From contig JAVKSL010000009.1 in the NCBI GenBank assembly GCA_039583695.1, positions 1-64,000 of the forward strand: a stretch of 64,000 nt of DNA, written 5' to 3'. The notes under the pieces were generated by a model. That model made no database searches. It had not been told where the DNA came from and worked only from the letters and a program-made list of their open reading frames with translations. Shown one piece after another: positions 1 through 7,453 of the stretch (positions are counted from its first letter, which is position 1; each line of letters opens with the position of its first letter). A program made the position numbers and the translations under genes. This DNA comes from JAVKSL01 sp039583695 (GTDB lineage: Bacteria > Actinomycetota > Acidimicrobiia > Acidimicrobiales > JAJPHD01).

Positions 1-234
1 CTCGGCCAGGCAGACTTCAGCAACTGGCGCACCGACGCCGGCGACCTCGACATCATGACCACGATGCGCGACCGCGCGGGCGTGCCACGCCCATATCAGG
101 ACCTGGCCAGCGACGCGCACGTCCTCCTCGCCCGCTTCGTCTCCTCGCGAGTCGTTCTGTCTTCGGGCACGAGCTTGAAGCGAACTGCGACCTGGCTCGG
201 GGACTCGGCCAGCCCGGCAGCCAGCAGCCGCTGA
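1..234 (+). CDS. 3' end of a gene entering from the left edge (possible nucleotidyltransferase-like protein)
   Basis: The plus-strand frame starting at base 1 stays open to TGA at 232-234. Its first 40 or so residues (with LDIM and RPYQDL) read like the tail of small nucleotidyltransferase-like proteins that often sit beside TA genes. The resemblance is from memory and weak. From about base 96 the frame runs antisense to the PIN-domain gene, so the true 3' end may be lost and the stop incidental. It may be a relic. Confidence 0.25.
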   Translation, partial: LGQADFSNWRTDAGDLDIMTTMRDRAGVPRPYQDLASDAHVLLARFVSSRVVLSSGTSLKRTATWLGDSASPAASSR

Positions 235-596
235 TCGGCACTGACCAGCAGCATGCCCAGCGCGGAGGCCGTTGCCGCCCAACTGGCGTCGTAGAACGAG
301 AGGTCGTGCTCGTGGGCAAGCCTCGCCGCGAGCCGCAGCCACGCAGCGGTCATCACCAGGGGCGGACCGACGACAGCGCGCAGGTCGTCGAGCTGGTCGG
401 CCACGTCGACCGCGCCCCACCGCAGCGAGCGCACGAGCACGTTGCCGACCTCGTAGATCGCGAGGTCGAGGACGTGCGCGTCGACTTCGCCTGCGACCTG
501 GGCCGAGCGTAAGGCGCGGGCCTCTACTAGCTCACTCTCGCCTTCACTGTGGAACCACTTGATCAACACCGAAGTGTCGACCAGCAGGTGGGTCAC
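96..596 (-). CDS. PIN-domain ribonuclease toxin, VapC-like
   Basis: 166-residue PIN-domain protein, expected to act as the RNA-cleaving toxin of a type II TA pair. It opens with LLVDTSVLIKW, giving the first PIN acidic residue (D7), has a conserved Glu in the YEVGN region near residue 49, and carries the C-terminal acidic cluster in SFYDASWAA and VSADQRLL. The start is GTG at 596-594, overlapping the TGA of the antitoxin as GTGA, typical of translational coupling. The last 20 residues or so are rich in R, T and E and unlike the family, so the native C terminus may have been replaced at a junction near the left edge. Confidence 0.8.
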   Translation of the reverse strand: MTHLLVDTSVLIKWFHSEGESELVEARALRSAQVAGEVDAHVLDLAIYEVGNVLVRSLRWGAVDVADQLDDLRAVVGPPLVMTAAWLRLAARLAHEHDLSFYDASWAATASALGMLLVSADQRLLAAGLAESPSQVAVRFKLVPEDRTTREETKRARRTCASLARS

Positions 597-829
597 CGGC
601 GTGAGTCTCGATCAAGGCGCACGAGATCAGCGGCGTCGAAGCGCCCAGAATCGCGAAAACGCTGCTCAGACCGTTCGATCGCTGCTTTGACACGCTCGGG
701 GTCCCGGCGCGCCAACTCGCGCCGGGCAGCGATCGAAAGAAGCGCGCTCCGGCTCGTCGAGCGTCGCGCGGCCTCGGCATCGAGCTCGGCCAGCAGGTCG
801 TCGGCAATCGACACCATGACCTTGGACAT
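593..829 (-). CDS. Ribbon-helix-helix antitoxin, VapB-like
   Basis: 78-residue antitoxin partner of the PIN toxin directly downstream. The N-terminal segment (KVMVSIADDLLAELDAEA) is the beta strand plus first helix of a ribbon-helix-helix DNA-binding domain; the C-terminal half, with repeated R/E/D residues and FDAADLVRLDRDSRR, would wrap the toxin. The ATG at 829 is preferred over upstream starts because residue 1 then immediately precedes the RHH strand. The stop overlaps the toxin GTG. As in other RHH antitoxins it probably represses its own operon through the repeat just upstream. Confidence 0.75.
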   Translation of the reverse strand: MSKVMVSIADDLLAELDAEAARRSTSRSALLSIAARRELARRDPERVKAAIERSEQRFRDSGRFDAADLVRLDRDSRR

Positions 830-836
830 ACCGTCA

Positions 837-855
837 GTATAGCCACTGGTATAGC
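837..855. promoter_or_regulatory. Direct repeat upstream of the VapBC-like pair (candidate operator)
   Basis: GTATAGC occurs at 837-843 and again at 849-855, a 12-bp period that puts both copies on about the same helix face. It begins 8 bp upstream of the antitoxin ATG in an otherwise very GC-rich stretch. Placement and spacing suit RHH autorepression; binding is inferred. Confidence 0.4.
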
Positions 856-929
856 TGTGGCCGGTCACGTTCGCATTGCGGGACGGCTGGACCACGCCTG
901 ACGTCCAGTGTTGACCGTCGATCCGAGGT

Positions 930-1489
930 TCAGTCGGCCTCGGTTCGGGTTGCGGTGACGACGAGTGCGTTGTAGCCCACCGTAAAGCTACCTCCCGCTG
1001 CGTCGACCGCGGCTGCGATCCCGGCGAGCAGCTCGGCGAGCTTCGCCGCGGGGATCCGGGAGTGTCCGCCGAAGGTCGGGACGGTGTCGAGCCACTGGGC
1101 GCTCGTGTAGGAGCGCTCCCAGGGGAAGGTCCACTGCTCCGGCTCGGTGAAGCGCTGCGCCTGGCGGATGCCGGCGGCTGCTCTCTCGGTCAGCGGGGCG
1201 TAGGAGGCCGTCCCGCCGGGGGCTCCGCCCTGGAAGAACGGGAAGTCGGGCAGGACCTTGCGGTAGACGCCAGCGAAGCCCTGGGCGAGCTCGGGCGGGA
1301 ACGACATCGCATTCCAGAACAATGCGATGCGGCCACCGGGGGCGAGGGCCCGTGCCGCCTTGGCGGCGCCGAGGTCGGGTCGACCCAGTGCCAGGCCTGC
1401 CCGGCGATCACGAGATCGAAGATCCGCCCCGCCGGGTCCCACTCCTCGAAGGTGGCGACCCGACGGTCCCGCAAACCTGCGCTGGTCAT
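930..1489 (-). pseudogene. Class I SAM-dependent methyltransferase, truncated and frameshifted
   Basis: Two minus-strand frames together give the C-terminal two thirds of a class I methyltransferase. One frame (about 1489-1385) contains FDLVIAGQAWHWVDP, matching the strand-4 region. The next (about 1385-930) continues with ALAPGGRIALFWN and the C-terminal domain (YTSAQWLDTVPTF). A single-base shift near 1370-1390 joins them. The glycine-rich SAM motif I and everything before it is absent: upstream DNA does not encode it. It is therefore a remnant with both a frameshift and a missing N terminus. Whether the shift is biological or an assembly error cannot be told, but the N-terminal loss is not explained by one wrong base. 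Confidence 0.7.
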
Positions 1490-1542
1490 GAGCTAGCTAG
1501 GCATAGCTCACGGATGCGGAACGACTCGGTAGGATACCAATA

Positions 1543-1953
1543 ATGGAGTTCGATGCTGCGCGAAGCTTCCTGCGGAACCACCACCGGGCGGTGCTGTGCA
1601 CCCGCCGGATCGACGGCTCGCCGCAGATGTCGGCTGTCGCCTGTGCGCTGGACGCAAACGGTCACGTCGTGGTGTCAACCAGACAGACCGCCATGAAGGT
1701 GCGCAACGTGGAGCGCAACCCCGCGGTGTCGCTTTGCGTGCTCGCCGATGCGTTCTACGGGGAGTGGATCCAGCTGGACGGTCGAGCCGAGGTCGTGCGG
1801 CTTCCCGAGGCCATGGAGGGCCTCGTCGATTACTACCGCTCCGTCTCCGGAGAGCATCCCAACTGGGATGAGTACCGCCGGGCGATGCAGTCCGAGCGGC
1901 GGGTGCTGTTGCGCATCTCGATTGAGAGGGCGGGCCCGGACCGAAGCGGATGA
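1543..1953 (+). CDS. PPOX-class F420/FMN-dependent oxidoreductase-like protein
   Basis: 136 residues with the split-barrel fold of the pyridoxamine 5'-phosphate oxidase superfamily, in actinobacteria often F420-dependent. Recognisable elements are the N-terminal helix, RAVLCTRRIDGSPQMSAV (strands 1-2), VVVSTRQTAMKVRNVERNP (cofactor phosphate contact region) and the VSLCVL strand, followed by EWIQLDGRAEVV. Substrate unknown. A possible -10 element TAGGAT (1530-1535) lies 7 bp before the ATG, so a leaderless or very short-leader transcript is possible. No partner gene is adjacent; the upstream neighbour is a pseudogene on the other strand. Confidence 0.8.
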   Translation: MEFDAARSFLRNHHRAVLCTRRIDGSPQMSAVACALDANGHVVVSTRQTAMKVRNVERNPAVSLCVLADAFYGEWIQLDGRAEVVRLPEAMEGLVDYYRSVSGEHPNWDEYRRAMQSERRVLLRISIERAGPDRSG

Positions 1954-2127
1954 CCCACCGGTCGGCCCGCCGGCCCTTTTCGCAGCCCTGACCGCCGTGC
2001 TCGCCAAGGCCAACGGCTGCCGATACCGGCATGGGCCCGCACTTTACATAACGACCCTTATCGGCGGATACGAGGGATGAGCGGAATCGGATCCAACTGG
2101 GGTGCGGTCGGGTGTTGGCGCCGCTAC

Positions 2128-2475
2128 TCATAGGTCCAGAAACGCTTGGAGGATCCGCCGGACGGCGGCCAGCTCGCCGGGTGTCACCGTGCCGAGACGG
2201 CGGCCAAGCCGCTGGTATGCCACCGCCCGCGTGTCTTCGGGCCGACTGAAAGATGGAAGCTCGCTGAGCCCGGACGACTGCGAGATGATCGGGATCTGAT
2301 GGCGCAGTCCACGGTCACGGCTCGTGAGGGGTACTACGAACACGACAGCATGAGGCAGGGCTAGGTGCAGCGGTCCGGACACGATGATCACTGGTCGGTG
2401 GCCGGCCTGTTCCGGCCCTCTGACGGGGTTCAGGTCGGCGAGCCAGACGTCCCCGGTGCGCAACGGCTCGCTCAC
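2128..2475 (-). CDS. MazF/PemK-family mRNA interferase toxin
   Basis: 115-residue endoribonuclease toxin of type II TA. It starts with the family hallmark GDVWLADLNPVRG, followed by GHRPVIIVSG (core SH3-like barrel with the catalytic Arg region) and VVFVVPLTSRDRG, and ends with the helix VRRILQAFLDL. Length and motif order are normal for MazF. The start is GTG at 2475, overlapping the antitoxin TGA as GTGA. It should cleave single-stranded mRNA at a short sequence not predictable from here, and be neutralised by the product of the preceding gene. Confidence 0.9.
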   Translation of the reverse strand: MSEPLRTGDVWLADLNPVRGPEQAGHRPVIIVSGPLHLALPHAVVFVVPLTSRDRGLRHQIPIISQSSGLSELPSFSRPEDTRAVAYQRLGRRLGTVTPGELAAVRRILQAFLDL

Positions 2476-2714
2476 CCGTGGCCCAGCCCGTCACCTGCGG
2501 TGTGATCCCACTCGGCCAGTTCGCCGACGTAGCTCTCCCACTCCTGGGGGTCGGCCTGGAGCCGGGTGTAGTCGGCCCGGACCCCCTCCCAGAAGCGGGC
2601 CTCCTCGGCCCTGTCGAGCGTCCGAGCCAGCTCGGCATCCAGCGTGAGGCTGTCTTGGTCGGCAAGCTTCTTGAGCCGGTCGCGGGTCATCGTCGAAACC
2701 TTGATGGTAGTCAT
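2472..2714 (-). CDS. MazE-like antitoxin (RHH type)
   Basis: 80-residue antitoxin for the MazF-like toxin. The N-terminal TTIKVSTMTRDRLKKLAD is a ribbon-helix-helix DNA-binding start; the acidic, tryptophan-containing C-terminal half (FWEGVRADYTRL, WESYVGELAEWDHTAG) is typical of the flexible tail that blocks MazF. Start chosen at ATG 2714, with ATG 2723 (three residues longer) as an alternative. The 13-bp palindrome just upstream ends at 2722 and would touch the longer start, favouring 2714 if the palindrome is an operator. Confidence 0.8.
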   Translation of the reverse strand: MTTIKVSTMTRDRLKKLADQDSLTLDAELARTLDRAEEARFWEGVRADYTRLQADPQEWESYVGELAEWDHTAGDGLGHG

Positions 2715-2721
2715 GTTTGTC

Positions 2722-2734
2722 ATACTCTTAGTAT
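2722..2734. promoter_or_regulatory. Palindrome ATACT-CTT-AGTAT upstream of mazEF (candidate operator)
   Basis: A perfect 5-bp inverted repeat with a 3-bp spacer in an AT-rich patch directly before the antitoxin start. Such short palindromes are typical autoregulatory operators of TA loci. It is visible in the sequence; binding is inferred. Confidence 0.5.
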
Positions 2735-2819
2735 ATCTCAGTGTGGCTTGACGAGGTTCGCCGGACCACAAGGTGTCGTCGCTAAACGGACACCCTCCTG
2801 GTTCGGAGACCGGGTGAGC

Positions 2820-3094
2820 CTAGCTGCGGTAGGCGTGGCTTCGATGGCGAATGGCCGTGACTTGCACCATCCGGGCAACGTCATCGATGAGGTACAGGAC
2901 TCGGTAATCGCCGCGTCGGGCAGACCAAGCCGGATCAAAGGGTGGGCTCAGCGCTTTGCCGACCCGGCGAGGGTTGCCGAGCAGCGGGCCGGTGATGAAT
3001 GCGTAGGCGGCCCGGCCACTTTGGGCGGAAGGGCTTCAGCGAGCGAACGCGCCGCTGGCCGAGCGATCTGGAGGCGGTAGCGCTCACCGGTCAC
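2820..3094 (-). pseudogene. RelE/ParE-family toxin, frameshifted
   Basis: The minus strand encodes a RelE-fold toxin in two frames. It starts with GTG at 3094 (overlapping the antitoxin stop as GTGA) and reads ERYRLQIARPAARSLAEALP. The other frame continues AYAFITGPLLGNPRRVGKAL, then RGDYRVLYLIDDVARMVQV and ends IRHRSHAYRS before TAG at 2822-2820. The shift lies near 3020-3010, where one base is missing relative to an open frame. All elements of the family are present (LxGNPRRVGKxL, GDYRVxYxIDD, VxxIxHRxxxYR), so only the single indel disables it. If the indel is real, the antitoxin upstream is an orphan. Confidence 0.75.
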
Positions 3095-3381
3095 CTTCTG
3101 GGCGGAAGGCGCCCCGCTCTTCGCATCGTCTCCGTCAGCTCCTTTTGGTCCATGCTCTCGCCCCGCTCGAGCGCGCCCATGCCCTCCAGGTGGTCACGGA
3201 GTAGCTCGGAGTCTCCGAGCACCGCGATTGTCTCTTGTAGGGCGTCGTAATCGTCGGCACCGAGCAGGACGGCGGCTCGCTGGCCGTTTCGCGTGATCTC
3301 GAAGCGTTCGTGGGTGGAGGCAGCCTCCTCGACAAGCTTGGAGAGCCGAACTCGTGCCTCGGCCACCGGAAGCGTGGTCAT
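3091..3381 (-). CDS. Phd/YefM-family antitoxin
   Basis: 96-residue antitoxin with the Phd/YefM N-terminal DNA-binding fold: LPVAEARVRLSKLVEEA, then FEITRNGQRAAVLLGADDYDAL, the classic EIxRNGxPxAVLVSxxDYxxL pattern. The C-terminal tail (ERGESMDQKELTETM) would bind the toxin. The ATG at 3381 gives the normal family N terminus. It overlaps the downstream relE-like toxin by four bases. Since that toxin is frameshifted, this gene may now act only as a repressor or as an anti-addiction module against related toxins. Confidence 0.85.
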   Translation of the reverse strand: MTTLPVAEARVRLSKLVEEAASTHERFEITRNGQRAAVLLGADDYDALQETIAVLGDSELLRDHLEGMGALERGESMDQKELTETMRRAGRLPPRR

Positions 3382-3690
3382 GTACAGGATTATAGCGTCG
3401 TCGGCACGGCAGCGGCGGTTTCTGGTCAGTTGCATCCGAGCGCCTGGCGGCTAGGCCCTCGGGAACTCAGGTGGGCGTGGTGTGTGGCAACGCCGTCTGC
3501 CATCCACCCGTCGACGATCCGGCGGCCCTGGCCGGGTTGCTGGCTCGGGGTCAGTGGGGAGACGCCACCGGTACCCGGGCACGGACACGACCTCGGCTCC
3601 GGCGTCGATCAGGACCTTCACCAGCTCCGGGCTCTTTATGCCGTGATCCTTCACGGCCACCCATCGATCCCGGAGTGGCTCAGCCAGGGG

Positions 3691-4506
3691 TCACGCCTGG
3701 CAGCGTGGGCAGAAGAACGAGCTGCGGCCGGCAACCCTGACCCTCACTATCAGCGCCCCACACCGCAGGCACGACTGGCCTTCTCGTGCGTAGACGCGAT
3801 GCGACGCTTGAAAGCCGCCCAGCTGGCCGGACAGGTCCCGGTACTGGGAGTCTGACAGCGATGAGCCGCGGGCCTCGATAGCCGCGGTGAGGACATCGAC
3901 CATAGACTCCCCCAGTCGGCGAACCTCGGCGGACTGAAGGGACGAAGCAGCACGATCCCACCGCAAACGGGCGGCGTGCAGGATCTCGTCGGAGTAGATG
4001 TTCCCGATACCCGCGACGAAGCGCTGATCCAAAAGCAAGGGCTTCAGGTGCCTGTCCGTGCCTGCCAAACCTCTCGCCAGCAGGCGGGCTCCGCCCGGCT
4101 CGAGCGGCTCAAAACCGAGGTGGGCCAGCTCGGGCACGCCGGCCCGGCTCACCCAGCTCTCGCCAAAGGTCCTCGGATCCACAAAGCGGAGCTCGGCTCC
4201 ATCGGCGAAAGTGACCCTCAGATGAGTGTGCACCCTCACCGGCTCACAGGACTCCTGAGCCAGGAGGAGCTGTCCGCTCATGCCCAGATGCAGCACCCAC
4301 ACATCGCCACTGTCGAGAGAGCACAGGAGGTACTTGCCCCGCCGCCCCACACCGACCACCAACCGCCCCTCCAGTCGGGGAGCAAAGCTGGATACCTGAC
4401 GCCGGACTGTCCGAGCGCCTGTTACCGAGACTGCTTCGACCCGCCAGCCACATACCCGTCCTTGCAGGTCACGTCGTAGGGTCTCGACCTCCGGTAGCTC
4501 AGGCAC
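3691..4506 (-). CDS. mutM: Formamidopyrimidine-DNA glycosylase (Fpg/MutM)
   Basis: 271-residue base-excision-repair glycosylase/AP lyase removing 8-oxoguanine and formamidopyrimidines. With the GTG start at 4506 the mature N terminus is P-E-L-P-E-V-E-T-L, giving the catalytic Pro2 and Glu3. Also present are the beta-hairpin lysine in GRRGKYLL, the minor-groove helix region around VAGIGNIYSDEIL, and a C-terminal zinc finger (CLRCG...FFCPRCQ) with the conserved Arg. The start codon lies inside the end of rnc (8-bp overlap), so the two are cotranscribed. A longer frame upstream exists only because the rnc tail is repetitive and stop-free. Length is normal. Confidence 0.95.
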   Translation of the reverse strand: MPELPEVETLRRDLQGRVCGWRVEAVSVTGARTVRRQVSSFAPRLEGRLVVGVGRRGKYLLCSLDSGDVWVLHLGMSGQLLLAQESCEPVRVHTHLRVTFADGAELRFVDPRTFGESWVSRAGVPELAHLGFEPLEPGGARLLARGLAGTDRHLKPLLLDQRFVAGIGNIYSDEILHAARLRWDRAASSLQSAEVRRLGESMVDVLTAAIEARGSSLSDSQYRDLSGQLGGFQASHRVYAREGQSCLRCGALIVRVRVAGRSSFFCPRCQA

Positions 4507-5347
4507 CCGCGACGTCAGGCGCCATGGCAGCAGCCTCCGCGGCCGCCTCCCCAGCGTCACCCGAAGCTCCCGCTGTGCCCTTGGCACCCGCCGTGCCCTT
4601 GGCATCACCCGAAGCTCCCGCCGTGCCCTTGGCACCCGCCGTGCCCTTGGCACCCGGCTCCGCCTGCGCAGACATCGCCAGCCAGGCAACCTTCGCCGCA
4701 GCCTGCTCGGCCTGCTTTTTCGATCTTCCCTCACCCTGGCCCACAGCCACACCATCGACGATCACCAGGGCAAAGAACCTCTTGGCGTGATCGGGGCCCT
4801 CGTCTCGCAACTCGTAGTGCGGAAGCTGATCGACCCGGCGAGCCACCACCTCCTGCAGGCGGGTCTTGTAGTCCCGACATCCCGGGCCTGCCGCCGCGTC
4901 CACGATCCGACGTCGCAGCATCCTCATCACCAGGCTGGTCGCTGGCTTCCATCCCCCATCCAGGTAGACCGCTCCGATGACCGCCTCGGCCGCGTCAGCC
5001 AGGATCGACGGTTTCGCTCTTCCCCCGGAGGCGTCCTCGCCCTTGCCCAGCCTCAGCGCCGCGCCAAGATCCCATTCGATGGCCACCTCCGCCAGCGCAT
5101 CCGCGCTCACCACCGACGCCCGCACCATCGCCAGATCCCCCTCGGGGAGATCCGGGTACTTCCTGAAGATATGGTCGGTCACCACCTGGCCCAGCACGGC
5201 ATCGCCCAGGAACTCCAGGCGCTCGTTCGACTCCTGACCGCCAGCCTCTGCGCACCACGAGCGATGGGCCACGGCCTGCGCCAGCAGCCGGGGCGCCTCG
5301 AAGGTGTAGCCCAGTCGCTCGGCCAAGGCTGCAAGCGGGTCGGCCAA
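4499..5347 (-). CDS. rnc: Ribonuclease III
   Basis: 282-residue double-strand-specific endoribonuclease for rRNA processing. The catalytic domain carries the signature NERLEFLGDAVLG (about residues 41-53) with metal-binding Glu and Asp, then the second acidic site in ADAAEAVIGAVYLDGG. A double-stranded RNA-binding domain follows (DYKTRLQEVV ... GEGRSKKQAEQAAAKVAW). The last 50 residues or so are an Ala/Gly/Lys/Thr tandem-repeat tail absent from typical RNase III. The start is taken as TTG 5347, just before the helix LAALAERLGYTF; the frame is open farther upstream, so the start is uncertain. It follows acpP and overlaps mutM. Confidence 0.93.
   Translation of the reverse strand: MADPLAALAERLGYTFEAPRLLAQAVAHRSWCAEAGGQESNERLEFLGDAVLGQVVTDHIFRKYPDLPEGDLAMVRASVVSADALAEVAIEWDLGAALRLGKGEDASGGRAKPSILADAAEAVIGAVYLDGGWKPATSLVMRMLRRRIVDAAAGPGCRDYKTRLQEVVARRVDQLPHYELRDEGPDHAKRFFALVIVDGVAVGQGEGRSKKQAEQAAAKVAWLAMSAQAEPGAKGTAGAKGTAGASGDAKGTAGAKGTAGASGDAGEAAAEAAAMAPDVAGA
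4557..4652. repeat. 48-bp tandem repeat x2 in the 3' end of rnc
   Basis: Two 48-bp copies (4557-4604 and 4605-4652) differ at one base. Each encodes 16 residues built from two shorter 18-bp subunits (AGAKGT-type). The repeat stays in frame, so copy-number change would lengthen or shorten the RNase III tail without breaking it. Confidence 0.85.
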
Positions 5348-5369
5348 GGCTTCAGGCGAATCCGACTGC

Positions 5370-5666
5370 TCAGGAATCCTCGAGCCTGCCCATCACGTAG
5401 TCCACGGCGTCTCGGACGCACTTGAGGTCCTCAAGGTCCTCGTCCTCAATACGGAATCCGTCGATCCGACCGCCCAGCTCCTCCTCCAGCGCCTCGACCA
5501 GCTCGATCAGGGCCAGTGAATCCGCATCCAGGTCCTCGGCGAACGAGGACCCCTCGGCAATCCCGGCCGGGTCGATCTCCAAGATGTCGCCCAGCTGGCT
5601 GCGCACCAATTCGAATACCGCCTTGCGGTCCAAGGGCGCCGGGCCCAGGTCAGTCTCAGCTGGCAC
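5370..5666 (-). CDS. acpP: Acyl carrier protein
   Basis: 98-residue carrier of growing acyl chains via 4'-phosphopantetheine. The attachment serine is in LDADSLALIEL, preceded by FAEDLDAD as in standard ACPs; four-helix signature AVFELVRSQLGDIL ... ALEEELGGRI ... VRDAVDYVM. The GTG at 5666 is chosen because GGAG stands 6 nt upstream; a TTG 36 bp further upstream is possible but lacks this. It lies between plsX and rnc on the same strand, a common order. It is slightly longer than the usual 78-85 residues at the N terminus. Confidence 0.9.
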   Translation of the reverse strand: MPAETDLGPAPLDRKAVFELVRSQLGDILEIDPAGIAEGSSFAEDLDADSLALIELVEALEEELGGRIDGFRIEDEDLEDLKCVRDAVDYVMGRLEDS

Positions 5667-5724
5667 GTGACGCTCCGTCCGTGGTCGGGAATCTCGACTC
5701 AAACGCTACCCAGCGCCGGCTCAT

Positions 5725-6753
5725 CTAGGTGCGCGCCACCGCGCGGCGGAGGTCCTCCACGATCCCGCCGGTCGCCAGCTCGTGGGCAACTCGAACTGCG
5801 TTGGCGACGGCCTCGACAGAGGAGGACCCATGGCTGATGATGCAAACCCCGTCTACACCGAGCAACATGGCGCCTCCCTGGGAGTCAGGGTCCAGCTCCG
5901 CGGCCAGCGGTGCCAGGACCGGTATCAGCACCTCAGCGGCCCGCCTGGTCTCCTCGTTGGTCGCCATGGCCGCAGCCATGGTGGAGACGAAGAAGCGCAG
6001 CCCACCCTCGAGCGTCTTGAGCGCTACGTTCCCGGTGAAGCCGTCGGTCACCACGACGTCGGCCACACAGCTCATCAAGTCCCGGCCCTCGACGTTGCCG
6101 ATGAAGTTGATGTCGGAGCGCCCGGCCAGCAGGGCATGAGTCTCTTTGACCAGCGGAGTCCCCTTGGTCGCCTCCTCGCCAATGGACAGCAGGGCGACCC
6201 GTGGTTCGGACACCCCATAGCGGCGCTTGGCGAACACGGTCCCCATCTGGGCGAACTGAACCAGCCACGCTGCGGTGCACTCGGCGTTGGCCCCAGCGTC
6301 CAGCAGCACCAGGGGCGTGGACCCAGGAATTGGGATCGGTGTGGCTATAGCTGGGCGGGCCACTCCAGGAAGCCTGCCCATGCGCAGCAAGGCGCTGGCC
6401 ATCGTGGCCCCTGTGTTCCCCGCGCTGACCATGGCGCACGCCCTGCCGTCTCGAACCGCCTCCGCAGCCCTCAACAAAGAAGAGTCCTTCTTGCGCCGGA
6501 CGCCCTGCGTCGGATCCTCTTCCATGCCGATCACCTCGCTGGCGGCCAGCACCTCCAGCGCGCCGGTTTCGCCGAGGGTGTCCGGCCGGCCAACCAGCAT
6601 CACCGGCACGCCGTGCTCAGCGGCCGCCCGGAGCGCTCCGGCAACGACATCCCCCGGCGCCCGGTCCCCCCCCATGGCGTCGACCGCCACCGGCAGCACA
6701 ATCGATACATCCGTTGGCCCGGCCCCGGTCGGCTCGGCGACGATGCTGGACAC
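5725..6753 (-). CDS. plsX: Phosphate acyltransferase PlsX
   Basis: About 342 residues; converts acyl-ACP to acyl-phosphate at the start of phospholipid synthesis. Motifs seen are VAVDAMGGDRAPG near the N terminus, SAGNTGATMASALLRMGR, LLDAGANAECTAAWL, VALLSIGEEATKGTPLVKE, FIGNVEGRD and VVVTDGFTGNVALKTLEG, in the family order. The start is set at GTG 6753, just past the rpmF stop; GTG 6699, immediately before LPVAVDAMGG, would give a 324-residue protein closer to the usual N terminus. Followed by acpP, the source of its substrate. Confidence 0.95.
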   Translation of the reverse strand: MSSIVAEPTGAGPTDVSIVLPVAVDAMGGDRAPGDVVAGALRAAAEHGVPVMLVGRPDTLGETGALEVLAASEVIGMEEDPTQGVRRKKDSSLLRAAEAVRDGRACAMVSAGNTGATMASALLRMGRLPGVARPAIATPIPIPGSTPLVLLDAGANAECTAAWLVQFAQMGTVFAKRRYGVSEPRVALLSIGEEATKGTPLVKETHALLAGRSDINFIGNVEGRDLMSCVADVVVTDGFTGNVALKTLEGGLRFFVSTMAAAMATNEETRRAAEVLIPVLAPLAAELDPDSQGGAMLLGVDGVCIISHGSSSVEAVANAVRVAHELATGGIVEDLRRAVART

Positions 6754-6758
6754 AGCGG

Positions 6759-6938
6759 CTAGCCGACCTCGACAGCTTGGCGGTTGTGGTACCACCCGCA
6801 CGCCGGACAAACGACATGGGGGACCTTGACCTGGCCGCAATGGGGGCACAAGCTCCGAGGGGCCGGCTCGAGCACCCAGTTGGAGGCCCGCCGGCTACGG
6901 CTCTTGGCCTTGGAGGTCTTCTTCTTGGGTACGGCCAT
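6759..6938 (-). CDS. rpmF: 50S ribosomal protein L32
   Basis: 59-residue L32, starting MAVPKKKTSKAKSRSRRA as in the family. It has two CxxC pairs (LCPHCGQ and VCPACGWY) that form the zinc ribbon of the Zn-containing (C+) form. It sits between DUF177 and plsX, the conserved order seen in many bacteria. The ATG at 6938 gives exactly the standard N terminus. Confidence 0.95.
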   Translation of the reverse strand: MAVPKKKTSKAKSRSRRASNWVLEPAPRSLCPHCGQVKVPHVVCPACGWYHNRQAVEVG

Positions 6939-6984
6939 CGCTGCCTACTTTCGGATCGCTGGGCATCGGTCAATCGGCATTCGG

Positions 6985-7449
6985 TCAATCGGAGAAAGGG
7001 CACCGGCATTCATCGAGGTTGCGGTCGCCCCCACAAGTTGGGCACAGCCCCCGACAGCCCGGCTGACACAGCGGAGCCAGCGGAAGCTCACACAGGATAG
7101 CGTCCCGAGCCATCGCTTCGAAGTCCACCTGCTCGCCCTCCAGCAGATAAGTCGACTCCGGGTCGCCATCGCTCTCGAACAGCTCCCTGACCTGTGCTCG
7201 AATCAGGCCCCCGGAGGGTCCCAGGCAGCGACGGCACTCCCCCACCCAGGCGGCGCTGACCACCCCGCTCACCATCACCCCCGGGTGCGCAGCCTCCAAC
7301 ACGACATCGACGCTGACCTCGGCGCTGTCGGGGACCGTGCTGGAGCACACGACCAGGTCGGAGATCGGACCCGACAGGCGCTCACGCTGGCAGGCAGCCC
7401 CATGACGCAGGATGGGGGCGACGCTGACCGCGAAGGGCCGCTTCCTCAA
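6985..7449 (-). CDS. DUF177 / YceD family protein (23S rRNA accumulation)
   Basis: 154 residues; the family is encoded next to rpmF and needed for normal 23S rRNA levels. Visible are the CRRCLGP pair in the middle and a C-terminal cysteine-rich block (QPGCRGLCPTCGGDRN...CRC) that probably binds zinc, as in the L32-associated family. The start is assigned to TTG 7449 for lack of a better in-frame codon, so the N-terminal few residues are uncertain. It is followed by rpmF 46 bp downstream and preceded by an unusual G/C-run repeat region. Confidence 0.88.
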   Translation of the reverse strand: MRKRPFAVSVAPILRHGAACQRERLSGPISDLVVCSSTVPDSAEVSVDVVLEAAHPGVMVSGVVSAAWVGECRRCLGPSGGLIRAQVRELFESDGDPESTYLLEGEQVDFEAMARDAILCELPLAPLCQPGCRGLCPTCGGDRNLDECRCPFSD

Positions 7450-7453
7450 CCGA

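Noticed and set aside
3550..3661. Minus-strand frame with DHGIKSPELVKVLIDAGAEV, resembling the C-terminal end of a drug-export ABC ATPase
   Set aside because: Only about 25 residues fit, then the sequence departs; no ATPase core or start. Too little to annotate.
4510..4755. Longer reading frame upstream of mutM
   Set aside because: It arises from the repetitive rnc 3' end; MutM needs Pro at position 2, supplied by the GTG at 4506.
5782..6762. Long plus-strand frame opposite plsX
   Set aside because: Antisense of a clear plsX; long spurious frames are common at this GC content.
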